Positions 33,860 through 43,092 of a stretch of DNA of 64,000 nt are shown here, in pieces (position 1 is the first letter of the stretch; each line of letters starts with the position of its first letter). The position numbers and the translations under genes are program-made. The DNA lies in contig DASZIG010000122.1 in assembly GCA_035949375.1 (NCBI GenBank), positions 62,001 to 126,000 of the forward strand, read 5' to 3'. The notes under the pieces are model-generated. The model ran no database searches and was not told the origin of the DNA. It saw only the letters and a program-made list of their open reading frames with translations. The DNA is from Gp13-AA77 sp035949375. GTDB taxonomy: Bacteria > Acidobacteriota > Terriglobia > UBA7540.

Positions 33860-36422
33860 TTGAAGAATCAGGTGAGAAACGAACTCTTGAGCCGCCGGCG
33901 GTTTCTGGGCCGCTCCGTTGCTGCGACGGTTGCATCCATCGGCTTGCCGGGAAATCCGGCGGTGTACGCAGCTGATCACACCGGCCGGGAAAATGCAACG
34001 CGGGAGTCATTTATTGCGTTCCGTTCCGCGCAGCGCATCTGGCCGGAGGGCCGCGAAAAACAGATGAATCTCTCTGTTGGATTCCGCGCGGGGTTTGACG
34101 CTCCGTCGGGAAAGCACGTTCATCTGCGCGTGGCGGGTTGCACGTTCTATCGTCTTTATCTCAATGGCAGGTTTCACGCATGGGGACCCGCGCGCGGTCC
34201 CAAAGACCACTTCCGGGTTGATCTTTGGGACATCACGCCGCTGCTGATGAATGGCCGCAACTTTGTTTGTGCCGAAGTCGCCGGCTACAACGTGAACAGT
34301 TATTACGTCCTGGACCAGCCATCTTTTCTCCAAGCCGAGGTCGCGACGGATTCCGAGGTACTGGCATCCACAGGCGGGGAAGGCGAGCGCTTTGAGGCGC
34401 AGATACTTACCGAACGCGTGCAGAAAGTCCAACGCTACACGTTCCAGCGTACGTTCTCCGAGATCTACCACCTGGACCAGCAATCTTCGGCGTGGCGCGA
34501 GCGACCGGAGGCGGCGATGCAAACGGTGACGTGCGCGGTGTTTCCGCCTGCACATTACGTCGATCGTGGAGTTCCGTATCCGAACTACGCGAAGCGTCAA
34601 CCGGAAATGATGGCGGCGGAAGGGGAGTTCAAGTGGGGGGTAAAGGCGCCAAAGAGTCTGTACGAGGACCGCTCGATCCCTTCCGCAGCCAGAATCGGCC
34701 CCAACATGCTGGGTTATGCCTGGTCGGATCTGACGGAAATACCCTACCTGGAGCTGCAAAGAACGGAGAACACGGTCAACAAGCGTGTTGACGGGCCTTA
34801 CGTTTGTGATAGCCCCATCCGGCTAAAGGCCAATGAATTCAAGACGCTCGATTTCGGCACCGACCTGCCGGGCTTCTTTGGCGCGCATGTCACGGCGCAC
34901 GCGCCGACGAAGCTCTATTTCACGTTCGACGAAACGCTGACCGGCGGCGACCGTGGATTTTAAGCGCTTGATGTGCGACAACATCGTTGCCTACACGCTG
35001 GCTCCCGGCGAGCACCATCTCGAAACGTTTGAGCCCTACGGCCTCGAGTTTCTCAAGTTGATGGTGACCGAAGGCGAGTGCGAGGTCGACCACGTCTACC
35101 TGCGCGAATATGCCGCTTCCGATGTCTGGACAGCGCACTTCTCGAGCAGCCACGAGGGGTTGAACAAGCTGTTCGAGGCGGGACGGGAATGCTTCCGGGG
35201 CAACGTGATCGACACTTACCAGGACAACCCCACGCGCGAACGCGGCGGCTGGCTATGCGATCCATCATTCTCAGCCAGCGCCGCGCCGCTGCTCACCGGT
35301 CACACCTGTGCCGAGAGAAATCTGTTTCAAAACTATCTGCTGCCCGATCATTTTGAGGATATGCCTGACGGCATGCTGCCGGATTGCTACCCCTCGGATC
35401 ATCTGGGAGGAGACTTCGTCCCCAACTGGGCCCTCTGGTCCATTATCCAACTGGAACAGTACCTTGAGCGGAGCGGCGATCGCACCATGGTTGATGGCCT
35501 GCGCGAGCGCGTGCTGAAGGTTTTTGACTACTTCAGGCCCTTTCAAAATTCCGACGGGCTGCTCGAGAACTTGAAGGGATGGGTCTTTGTCGAGTGGTCG
35601 AAATCCAACGACTATGTCCAGCCGGTGAATTACCCGAGCAACATGCTGTACGCGGCGGCGCTCGGGGCAGCCGCCCGCCTTTACCAGCTCGCGCCGTTCA
35701 GAGACCAGGCGGAAGCGCTGCGCAAGGTTATTCGTCAGCAATCGTACGACGGCCACTTCTTTGTGGATAACGCTGTGCGTAAGGACGGGAAATTGATTCC
35801 CACGCACAACCGCACCGAAACGTGCCAGTACTACGCCTTCTTTTTCGACGTAGCCACGCCGCAAACCTATCCGCAATTGTGGCAAACGATCGTCACCGAC
35901 TTCGGGCCAGCCCGCCACACAACCCATGCGTTTCCCGACGTATCTCCGTCGAATGCCTTCATGGGCAACATCATGCGGCAGGACCTGCTCTCACGAGCCG
36001 GCCTCACCGAGCAACTGATGCGCGAAGCCGTCAGCAATCTTCTGTACATGGCAGAAATCAGCGGCACCCTGTGGGAGAACAGCAGCAACGAAGCCAGCAT
36101 GGACCACGCCTTTGAAGCGCACATCGTGACGGCGCTATATCGCGACATTCTCGGCCTCTTCAAGGTGGATATGGTCCGCAAAACGGTCCACCTGCGTTTC
36201 ACGGATTTGTCGCTCGACTGGTGCGAAGGGCGCGTGCCCACTCCCGAGGGGTTCGTATTCATGCGTTGGAGCCGGGCTAAAGACTTACTGGCATATCAAA
36301 TCGATGTTCCGGAAGGATACAGCGTCCAAGTCGAGAACCTATCAAAGAGAAACGTGGTCCAGAGGCGCTTCCCACATGGGAAAGTAAATTTTGGGATCAA
36401 GGTTGAAGGAGGATACAAGTAG
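33860..36422 (+). pseudogene. Tat-exported GH78-like alpha-L-rhamnosidase family gene, broken by a one-base frameshift
   Basis: Two adjoining reading frames (33860-34963 and 34953-36422) together give one protein of about 853 aa. It starts at TTG 33860 behind GAGGAG and has a twin-arginine signal (LSRRRFLGRSVAATVAS). The first half carries the N-terminal beta-domains (RLYLNGRFHAWGPARGPKDH); the second half is the (alpha/alpha)6 catalytic barrel of GH78-type enzymes (TYQDNPTRERGGWLCDPSFS, GDRTMVDGLRERVLKVFDYF, THAFPDVSPSNAFMGNI). The frame is lost at 34951-34952, where GACC should be GAC to read TGGDVDFK. Only one base is wrong, so this may be a sequencing error; otherwise the gene is a recent pseudogene. 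Confidence 0.83.
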
Positions 36423-36542
36423 GTGCAAACCGCACGCGAGTGATATTCCGTCCGCGAGAGCTCTGGTTGGCGCTGAACTTGAACTCGGATGAGGGTGCTA
36501 GAGGGAGCGCGGAAACGCTCCCCCTCCCGTCCGCACCCAATG

Positions 36543-38405
36543 TCAATGACCATCGCGCACGAAGTCCGCGGCCCCGGGTCCGACGATCACCAGTTCCACG
36601 CCGCCGTCGCCGTCAGGATGAAATAAGGCGCGGAACTGCTCGCCAAGGTTCTGGTGCACGACCTCACCGGCCCGGCGGGCCGTCTCTTCGTTAATCCAGT
36701 CGCCTACCTGCAGGTTCAACTGCGACTTGAGGGTGTCCAGCGAGGACTGAGGAACTCGCTCGGCGCTGATGCGGGTGAGCCTGCCTGTCACAGCTTTGCC
36801 GGCGCCGGTGTTGACAAAAGCGTAGGTATCGGAGTGGGGCGCGTCTAAGGCACTCTGATCCCGCGCCGCGTCCTGGGCCATGCGCTCGGCCAGTTCTTTC
36901 TTCATGACGGCGCGCTCCTCAGGTGTAGCGGCCGGATCAGCGAGGGCGGTCTTCAACTTCACGATGTCGCTGTTCATCACGATGTCACTATCCTTCACTA
37001 TCAACGCAAGATGACCCTCACCGGCGCCCTCCGCCGGAACCGGAGGCAGGACGAATTCCGACTTCGATCCGTCCGCCGGCAGCTGGAAATGCACTACAAC
37101 CTCTGCGTTGCCGGGCGACGGCGTACGAAATCGCCATTCCAGCACCGACTGCAGGCAGGCGCGGCGCAGCTCTTCCGGGCCACTCAGCACGCGCGCGTCG
37201 GAAACCTGCCCCTGATTGTCCACGGCGAGCTCGAGCGCCACGTCGCCTTCGATCTGTTTGTCCATGGCTCCCCGCGGATAGACGATCGCTGCGCGATAAG
37301 TGAGGTTGTCTCCGCCCTGCAGGACTTGAATGGGCGCGGAGCTGAGTTCCTGCGCGTGAACGCGCAAGGGGAAAATCGAAGTCGAAATGCGAATCGTTGC
37401 GAAGAGGGCAGCGGTGCTCAGAATAAGGCAAATTGCAAGACGGCGTGCAGTCATGGTTTTCTCCTTCAGGATCTCGGCAACGCGACTCTTCAGCAGGTTC
37501 TTTCTGAGGAAGAGCGGCGCCGGAACAGGTTGGACGGTGAGATTGCCCTGCGCCACGGCGAGCAGGGCCTTCACATAACTTTCGCGCGAGGCGGTCAGGC
37601 TGATCACGGCCTCGTCCACCACTTGTTCGCGCGTGAGATGAATGCGCCCGATGAGCCAGTTGACGGCGGGATGAAACCAGAACATGGCGCGCGCGCATTC
37701 CTCGGCCACGCACCACGGCCAGTCGCGGCGCCGCACATGCACCAGCTCGTGGCAAACGATGGCGCGCTGCGCCCGCGTCTCCATACTTCCCACGTTTTCC
37801 GGCAGCAGAATCAAGGGGCGGCGCCAGCCGAAGGTGATCGGCGCCGCCGCCTGCCCGGACGTTCGAAAGTCCGCGTGGACGCCGAGAAGCTGCTGCGCCT
37901 CGTGAAGTGTGGGCGCGAGCGACTGCGGCGCTTCGCCGGACCCGCGCCGCAATTTTGCCAGCGCCAGGAATCCTGTCGCGAGCCATAAGCCGCGGACCAG
38001 CATGCCGGCCGCCATCAAAAGCAGCGCCGCGTATTCGATCGCACGCTGCCGCGCCGGCGACAGGGGCAGAGTCCAGCTGCCGGCCCGGCGGCTCCACAAT
38101 GACTCGAAACCCCGGCGCCAGTCGAAGAGCGCCCGCGAATCGCGCGCCGGTTCCGCGGCCGAAGGCGTCGTACCGGGAGCCACCGAGGCAACAAGCGTCG
38201 AAGGAAGCGGCTTCACCAAGGCGATCTTCCAGGGCTGGCAGAACGGCAGAATCAGGCAGATTCCCAGCAGTGACTGCCAGAAAATCAGCGTCGCCACCGA
38301 TGCGCGGAGGCGGAACAGCTGTGCCAGCAGTGCTCCGGCGCCGACCAGCAGCGTAACCTGCACCGCGTAAGCGACGACGTCGCGAAGGGCGATCGAGGCG
38401 GTCAT
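36543..38405 (-). CDS. M56-family (BlaR1/MecR1-like) sensor protease with TonB-type C-terminal domain
   Basis: 620 aa. Several membrane segments flank the zinc-protease loop IVCHELVHVRRRDWPW (HExxH), with downstream LTREQVVDEAV supplying the third ligand, as in BlaR1. A later hydrophobic segment (LAICLILSTAALFATIRIST) leads to a periplasmic part with a TonB-C-like unit (IEGDVALELAVDNQGQVSDA, LQSVLEWRFRTP). No penicillin-binding sensor domain is seen. Signalling would end in cleavage of the BlaI-type repressor encoded upstream; the start codon overlaps the blaI stop (ATGA), so the two are coupled. The signal sensed is unknown. Confidence 0.88.
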   Translation of the reverse strand: MTASIALRDVVAYAVQVTLLVGAGALLAQLFRLRASVATLIFWQSLLGICLILPFCQPWKIALVKPLPSTLVASVAPGTTPSAAEPARDSRALFDWRRGFESLWSRRAGSWTLPLSPARQRAIEYAALLLMAAGMLVRGLWLATGFLALAKLRRGSGEAPQSLAPTLHEAQQLLGVHADFRTSGQAAAPITFGWRRPLILLPENVGSMETRAQRAIVCHELVHVRRRDWPWCVAEECARAMFWFHPAVNWLIGRIHLTREQVVDEAVISLTASRESYVKALLAVAQGNLTVQPVPAPLFLRKNLLKSRVAEILKEKTMTARRLAICLILSTAALFATIRISTSIFPLRVHAQELSSAPIQVLQGGDNLTYRAAIVYPRGAMDKQIEGDVALELAVDNQGQVSDARVLSGPEELRRACLQSVLEWRFRTPSPGNAEVVVHFQLPADGSKSEFVLPPVPAEGAGEGHLALIVKDSDIVMNSDIVKLKTALADPAATPEERAVMKKELAERMAQDAARDQSALDAPHSDTYAFVNTGAGKAVTGRLTRISAERVPQSSLDTLKSQLNLQVGDWINEETARRAGEVVHQNLGEQFRALFHPDGDGGVELVIVGPGAADFVRDGH

Positions 38406-38776
38406 TTCTTCTTCTCCAGCATGCGCGAGATCTCACGGAGCTCCGCCTCCGAGAGTTGCCTGTCTTCGAGCAGGTGAACCACCAGTGGCTCGGCCGACCC
38501 GTTGAATACGCGGTCGACAAATTCACGCACCATGCCTTTGATCACCTGCTGGCGCGGCCGGGTGGGCCGATAGACGTAAGCCCGGTCCTGTTGTGTGGAA
38601 CGCAGATAGCCCTTGTGCTCGAGCGTCTTGAGCCCCGTCATCACCGTGGTGTAGGCGATCTTGCGGCGTTCGAGCAGATCTTCGTAAACATCGCGCACTG
38701 TGGCCGACTCGCGTCGCCAGATGATCTTCATTAGTTCGAGCTCTTGTGCCGTCAGGGTTGTGGATCGCGGTCTCAT
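38402..38776 (-). CDS. BlaI/MecI/CopY-family transcriptional repressor
   Basis: 124 aa winged-helix repressor: LTAQELELMKIIWRRESATV, the recognition region KIAYTTVMTGLKTLEHKGYL and the dimerisation tail EFVDRVFNGSAEPLVVHLL follow the BlaI family closely. The ATG at 38774-38776 lies directly against an operator-like palindrome, and the stop overlaps the start of the BlaR1-like protease, a standard repressor-sensor pair. It should repress its own operon until cleaved; other targets are not seen here. Confidence 0.94.
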   Translation of the reverse strand: MRPRSTTLTAQELELMKIIWRRESATVRDVYEDLLERRKIAYTTVMTGLKTLEHKGYLRSTQQDRAYVYRPTRPRQQVIKGMVREFVDRVFNGSAEPLVVHLLEDRQLSEAELREISRMLEKKK

Positions 38777-38811
38777 ACTAGTTATCTAGTACTATTGATC
38801 TGAAATGTCAA
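38777..38811 (-). promoter_or_regulatory. BlaI-type operator overlapping a leaderless promoter
   Basis: The palindrome ACTAGTTATCTAGT (38777-38790) overlaps a second palindrome TAGTACTA (38787-38794). On the minus strand TTGACA (38806-38811) and TAGATA (38783-38788) are 17 bases apart. The -10 ends six bases before the repressor ATG, so transcription should start at or within a base or two of the A of ATG: a leaderless mRNA with the operator lying over the -10. Confidence 0.75.
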
Positions 38812-38958
38812 GCAAATTTTTTTGCCCGCCAACAAACTGCAAAAACGGCTGTCTCTCGTGACGGGCGGCGCGTTCTCTGTTTGGCCGCTGTTCAAAACCG
38901 GAAACGATAGAGATTTGACAGTTTCCACGGACTGCTTCACACGTTTTCTCGCTTCGTT

Positions 38959-40092
38959 TCATGGCTTTCCGCTGCCAGCGACGTTTCGCGTAAAATGTTT
39001 CACCACGAACTCACGAAAGACCCCGTCGCCTGCCTGCCCGGCAATCCCGAGGGCGAAGTTGGTGAAGATCAGGCCTGCCCCCCTGCTCGAACGCGGATAG
39101 TACAAATTTGAGATCGCCCCCGCTGTCAGATCGCCAAGCAGATATGAATAATTGGGCACGGAACGTCCGCTGTCGCTGCGCAGGATCACAGCCCAACTCA
39201 AAGCATGTTTGAGGCGGGATCTGACGGTGCCCGACCCCTGGTAAAAATAGCGCGGATCTTGATGCAAAATCGAAGGGAACACTGCCTGGCTTATGAAGCT
39301 GCCTATGACGTTGTCGGCCAACCCAGCCGCGAAGCGCTTTCCGTACCCAGCGGAGCCCTGTCCGTATCCCGCAAAACTGTTGTTCGCCTGCTCGAGGCCG
39401 GCACCCACAGCGACTCCGAGCAGAGAGGCGGGATCGAAGGTATCGTGCGCCGAGAGTGAGAACTTCTGCTTTGTGTTCAGCGGGGCCGCATCCCAGACGT
39501 AGCTCGTGTAGAAATTGGGCAGGATGCCTATCAGACGCTGCCTCTCCTCCGCCTTCACCTGCATTTGGGCGATCACCTCGGTCGGACGCACCACGACCCA
39601 CTGCTTTTGTGTTGCGATCGACAGTTGAATCTCAGGCAGTTCATAGGCCTGCCCGGCGGACAGGGTGAAGTTCGCGGATGTATAGGGCCCAAAGCCTTTC
39701 GCATTGACCGTGATGAAATAGGTTCCAGGAGAGAGGTTGATAAACGCGAATTCGCCCTTATTTCCCGCTACCAGGCTGTAGTGCTGCAGGGCGCTGACAC
39801 CTGTGAGCGTGATCTGCGCTCCGGGAACGCCGCCTCCGTTTACATCGAAGACGGTGCCCGCGATGGTTCCTGATCCTTCCGCGCCTTGGGATTGCAAAGA
39901 AGAACCCTGCCCAGGCGACTGCCCAATCGGCGCCTGAGCGGTCGGATCAAATGTCTGCTTGACGGCAGGCTTGAGAGGTCCGCTGTCGGCCGCCGGCCCC
40001 ATCTGGCCTTGCGCGCGAAGTGGGACCGTTGCGAGCACTGTAACAGAGACAAATGTGGCCAATGCCACTGCCCATCGACGGCCCAACTTCAT
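38959..40092 (-). CDS. Exported carboxypeptidase-regulatory-domain protein
   Basis: 377 aa with a signal peptide (WAVALATFVSVTVLATVPLRA). An N-terminal Pro/Gln/Gly-rich stretch precedes a carboxypeptidase-regulatory beta-sandwich (IAGTVFDVNGGGVPGAQITL, FAFINLSPGTYFITVNAKGF). The remaining 200 residues resemble a conserved acidobacterial outer-membrane-type domain (QRLIGILPNFYTSYVWDAAP, FSLSAHDTFDPASLLGVAVG, QDPRYFYQGSGTVRSRLKHA). It has no TonB plug or barrel of normal length, so it is probably a surface or periplasmic protein. Function unknown. Confidence 0.75.
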   Translation of the reverse strand: MKLGRRWAVALATFVSVTVLATVPLRAQGQMGPAADSGPLKPAVKQTFDPTAQAPIGQSPGQGSSLQSQGAEGSGTIAGTVFDVNGGGVPGAQITLTGVSALQHYSLVAGNKGEFAFINLSPGTYFITVNAKGFGPYTSANFTLSAGQAYELPEIQLSIATQKQWVVVRPTEVIAQMQVKAEERQRLIGILPNFYTSYVWDAAPLNTKQKFSLSAHDTFDPASLLGVAVGAGLEQANNSFAGYGQGSAGYGKRFAAGLADNVIGSFISQAVFPSILHQDPRYFYQGSGTVRSRLKHALSWAVILRSDSGRSVPNYSYLLGDLTAGAISNLYYPRSSRGAGLIFTNFALGIAGQAGDGVFREFVVKHFTRNVAGSGKP

Positions 40093-40248
40093 TCCATCTC
40101 TCCTCGTTCATTTTAGGATGCACAATCGCCCATATTCGAAAGCCGCAGGACTGAGGGCGGCAGATCCTCAGGGAGTTTTGCCGACCGAAGCGAATCTGCA
40201 AGCAGTCCTTGTGACCGCCAGGCTGCAGGCAACTCGCCCTACAACCGG

Positions 40249-40604
40249 ATGAATCTGGCGTCAGGGTCGCGGTTCAGGTCTTACGCCGCTGAAGCTCAGG
40301 GTACTCGCAAGGCAGCGGTGGCGATTACAGCGGCCGGAGGGCAAATGCTCGATCAGTACTGGGAGGATGGACCCCAAAAACTTACCGGCTGGGACGCGGT
40401 TGTTGCAAGTATCCCGACGGAACGCCCGCAATCGTGGAGGGTACGTTCGGAAACGGATGGGTGATTCTCACCGGGGTTCACCCTGAGGCTCCGTCGGGCT
40501 GGCGGCGCGGAATGGACTTCAGAACACCCGCCAATATAGACAGTGCTTATGCTGCGATGCTGATCCGCGCCGCCCTGAATCGAGAATCACTACCGCATTA
40601 TTGA
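40249..40604 (+). pseudogene. Remnant of a BPL_N-domain (glutamine-amidotransferase-like) protein
   Basis: The first frame reads AGGQMLDQYWEDGPQKLTGW, then DAVVAS; after a one-base shift at about 40411 it continues YPDGTPAIVEGTFGNGWVIL, then TGVHPEAPSGWRRG and stops at 40602-40604. These two halves are the consecutive C-terminal part of the BPL_N family. The N-terminal part with the nucleophile region is missing, so this is a truncated and frameshifted gene end. Nothing suggests current function. Confidence 0.72.
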
Positions 40605-40703
40605 TGTGAACCGGCTCGCTTCCCAGCCTCGCAGGGCTTCCAAAATCGGCATCATCAGGCGTTCGAATCTCCTGAAACAGCGTTGTGGGAGGCTGGGTCC
40701 TGT

Positions 40704-41200
40704 CTAGCCCACATTCGCCAGCCGGTTCAGCCCGTCCAGATACGCCTTGGCGCTGGTCTCAATCACGTCGGTGGAGGCACCCCGTCCCAGCACCCGCCGC
40801 TCCCCTTTTTCAAGCTGCACCGTGACTTCGCCCATGGCTTCCGTACCGCTGGTCACGGCGTGAATGTCGTAGCGCACCAGGCGGGCGGGGTCTCCCGCCA
40901 GGGCGGCGCCCTGGCGCTGTTCGCCGTGGACGAGCAGGCGCAAGGGGCGGTCGGGATGGCCGAGGTGCCGCTGGACACCTGCAAGTATTCGAGCTGCCAG
41001 ACTTCGGGCCGCCGGGTGCAGTTCGTCGTGCATAATGGCAACCAGGTCCGCGTCGAACACCTCGAGTTTCTTGTCCGCCACCGCCAGAAAGCGCTGGTAG
41101 GTCCACGTGGATTCCCGAGCTGATTCGTCGCGCATGAGGTAAACATTTCGGCCGGCCACGCGACCTACTGTTCCGTCCGAAGGCAGGCGGGCCCAACGAA
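40704..41200 (-). pseudogene. leuA/cimA fragment: C-terminal allosteric domain, frameshifted
   Basis: From high to low coordinates: a frame with TYQRFLAVADKKLEVFDADL; a second frame from about 41013 with EVWQLEYLQVSSGTSAIPTA; and the first frame again from about 40945 with HAVTSGTEAMGEVTVQLEKG, ending LGRGASTDVIETSAKAYLDG. These are consecutive parts of the regulatory domain of 2-isopropylmalate synthase. Two compensating shifts and a missing 20-25 codons near GAALAGDPARLVRYD show decay. The catalytic TIM barrel is absent. A working leuA must be elsewhere if the cell makes leucine. Confidence 0.75.
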
Positions 41201-41309
41201 CAGGTAGGCGACTTTTTCATTCCTCAACGTCTCCGCGGCCCTATAGTGTTCGCGCACACTGGCGCTTGTGTCGATCATGACGTTTCTCCACAATCGTCCG
41301 TTGGGTCGT

Positions 41310-41843
41310 TCATCCGACCTGAGACGCGAGCGCTTTTCCGGTGACCGCCTGATTTGTCCCCGAGAGAGGACGCGCCAGCCAATAGAATGCGATCGCGTGC
41401 GTGATCATCAGCATGGGCACGTAGAGGATCGGGATGACATAGGTGGCGCCCAGCTGGCCTGCCACAAACGGAAGGCCCAGCCGGATGGCGTGATAGTAGT
41501 CGACGACGATGTCGGTTGCGCCCACAACGTTGAAGGCGACAACGAAGAGCCAGAACAGGGGACGCCTCCTCGCCGTGAGAAGGGCCAGCAGGGCCAGCAC
41601 GCCGGTGGCGAAGTCTCCCCAGGCGGCGAATGGGGCGAAACCACTGGGCAGACCGGGGCCGACGACGCCCGGGAGAATGAAGACCAGCCCGAAGAAGCGG
41701 AAGCTGTGGATCGTGGCGATGACGCGTTGCGCGCTGAAACGGTCCATCACCCTGAGCCTGGGTAGGATGTAGGTGCCGAAGACCAGCAGGCACCCGACAT
41801 AACCGAGGACGAGTTGCGTTGTGAAGATCGCTTGCGAAGCCAT
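41310..41843 (-). CDS. Small multi-pass membrane protein of unknown function
   Basis: 177 aa, about five membrane helices (for example FTTQLVLGYVGCLLVFGTYI, LFWLFVVAFNVVGATDIVVD, YVIPILYVPMLMITHAIAFY). The ATG at 41843 has GGAGG four bases upstream. No family was recognised with certainty. An operator-like palindrome (41863-41879) resembling the one between the NmrA remnant and TetR sits just upstream, so it is probably TetR-controlled and formed a unit with the now-decayed reductase. Confidence 0.7.
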   Translation of the reverse strand: MASQAIFTTQLVLGYVGCLLVFGTYILPRLRVMDRFSAQRVIATIHSFRFFGLVFILPGVVGPGLPSGFAPFAAWGDFATGVLALLALLTARRRPLFWLFVVAFNVVGATDIVVDYYHAIRLGLPFVAGQLGATYVIPILYVPMLMITHAIAFYWLARPLSGTNQAVTGKALASQVG

Positions 41844-41862
41844 AGAACCTCCTTGTCGAAAT

Positions 41863-41879
41863 AGGATGACGGCCATCCT
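41863..41879. promoter_or_regulatory. Operator-like palindrome upstream of the membrane-protein gene
   Basis: AGGATG-ACGGC-CATCCT, 6-bp arms around a 5-bp centre. The stretch from GTCATCCTAT to AAGGAGG on the minus strand parallels the one at 42190-42226 (same bases at both ends), as if the promoter-leader had been duplicated. Probably a TetR site; the inference rests on similarity only. Confidence 0.5.
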
Positions 41880-41888
41880 TCGATAGCC

Positions 41889-42180
41889 TCAGATTGACTT
41901 CGAACGGGTCGCGTCGGCGCCGAAAGATCCGGCGTTCGCCCGGAAGAACTCCTCCAGCGTTTGCGGATTGCGGCCGGTGACTGCGCGGAGCGTATCGGTC
42001 GCCCGATACCGCCGCTCGCCCTTGCGAGGGTGTTACGACGGAGTGCATCGGACCGGGCATCGAGTTTATCGACGAATGTACGCACAGGAATACGCTGCCG
42101 GAGCAGGGCGGTCGTGATGAAACGTCCGGTCGATCCCTGAGTTCCGCCGGCTGCGCCCGTGATCAAGAATCGGGGTGAGA
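41889..42180 (-). pseudogene. NmrA-like NAD(P)-binding reductase, mostly deleted
   Basis: The N-terminal frame has the Rossmann start (RFLITGAAGGTQGSTGRFIT, then LDARSDALR) of NmrA/SDR-type reductases. About 45 residues later another frame gives only the C-terminus, AVTGRNPQTLEEFFRANAGS, ending at 41889. More than 200 central codons are missing and the usual start codon is spoiled. It directly precedes the membrane-protein gene and is divergent from tetR, as active NmrA genes often are. Confidence 0.72.
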
Positions 42181-42202
42181 CATTGGGAAATCCTCCTTTC
42201 GC

Positions 42203-42226
42203 ACTATAGGATGACGCATGTCATCC
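42203..42226 (-). promoter_or_regulatory. Perfect 18-bp palindrome plus -10: TetR operator
   Basis: GGATGACGCATGTCATCC (42209-42226) is a perfect dyad (7-bp arms, 4-bp centre). On the minus strand it is directly followed by TATAGT (42203-42208), a good -10, so a bound dimer would sit across the -35/-10 spacer of the NmrA promoter, with an AAGGAGG leader following. It is about 74 bases upstream of tetR, which it may autoregulate. Confidence 0.68.
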
Positions 42227-42299
42227 CATGGATTCAGACTTTTTGAAAAACCGCCGCCGGTTGCATCATGGGGTGATCCCGAGCATCCTATGAACACCC

Positions 42300-42875
42300 A
42301 TGCGTTACCGGCCGCAACACAAAACGGAGGTCCATCAGAAGATTCTGAAAGACGCCTCGCGGCGCGTACGCGCGGAAGGTCTTAACGGCGCAGCAGTTGC
42401 AGCGGTGATGCGCGACGCCGGCCTGACGCATGGAGGCTTTTACAAACACTTTGAGAGCAAAGACGAGCTGCTCCTGGAGTCTCTCAAGGAGGCTTTCCGC
42501 GACATCGGTGACACCCTGGTCCATGCGGCCGAGCAGTCCCATCCCGAGTCCGCGTGGAAGGCGATTGTAAAGACTTATCTAACCCTGGAGTTTTGCGATC
42601 ACCCCGAGCGCGGCTGCCCGCTGCCGGCGCTCGCCCCCGAATTGTCGCGGGTCGATCAGAAGATGAGAAAGCAGATCCTTCCGGAGCTTGTGAGCTACAA
42701 GGATCGAATGCTTCCCTTTATGCCGGGCCGGCGAACTGCGGACAAAGAGCGCGCCTTCTTCGCGATCTTTGCAACAATGGCCGGGGCCATCGAAATCGCT
42801 CGCATGCTGCCAGAGCCTGCGATGCGGGAGAAAGTCCTGGCAGCCGCCAAAGATTTTCTCTTGTCGAGCTTTTGA
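42300..42875 (+). CDS. TetR/AcrR-family transcriptional repressor
   Basis: 191 aa. The HTH region (ILKDASRRVRAEGLNGAAVA, AGLTHGGFYKHFESKDELL) is a canonical TetR N-terminus; the ligand-binding part includes HPERGCPLPALAPELSR, typical of the subfamily that neighbours NmrA or DoxX-like reductase genes. It is divergent from the NmrA remnant and the palindrome between them is its likely operator. The effector is unknown. The gene appears intact although its main target is decayed. Confidence 0.92.
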   Translation: MRYRPQHKTEVHQKILKDASRRVRAEGLNGAAVAAVMRDAGLTHGGFYKHFESKDELLLESLKEAFRDIGDTLVHAAEQSHPESAWKAIVKTYLTLEFCDHPERGCPLPALAPELSRVDQKMRKQILPELVSYKDRMLPFMPGRRTADKERAFFAIFATMAGAIEIARMLPEPAMREKVLAAAKDFLLSSF

Positions 42876-43092
42876 GTTCTGAAACCGATACGCGTTAAGT
42901 TCCGGCCCGTGCGTTCCCTACAGAGATGCGTCAATCCCTCTTAATTGTTGACTTCAGCTTCGGTTGACGTCGTAGCCGGAGGATGCCACGGTCCCCGGGC
43001 GGCCCCTGGCGTTCGGCGGATCACAAGAATCAGGGACTCCACTTGGTCGATGGCCCTGTTCGCAACGTCGCGTTTTTCGGTGGCCGTTGGCC

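Noticed and set aside
37018..38526. Overlapping 502-codon frame in the BlaR1/BlaI region
   Set aside because: It runs across two genes with convincing motifs and has none itself.
40640..40690. GTTCGAATC-like stretch suggesting a tRNA T-loop
   Set aside because: No acceptor stem or anticodon arm can be folded around it.
40622..40697. Inverted repeat CCCAGCCTC ... GAGGCTGGG
   Set aside because: Nine-base arms with a 58-base loop and no T-run; too weak for a terminator and no second copy was seen.
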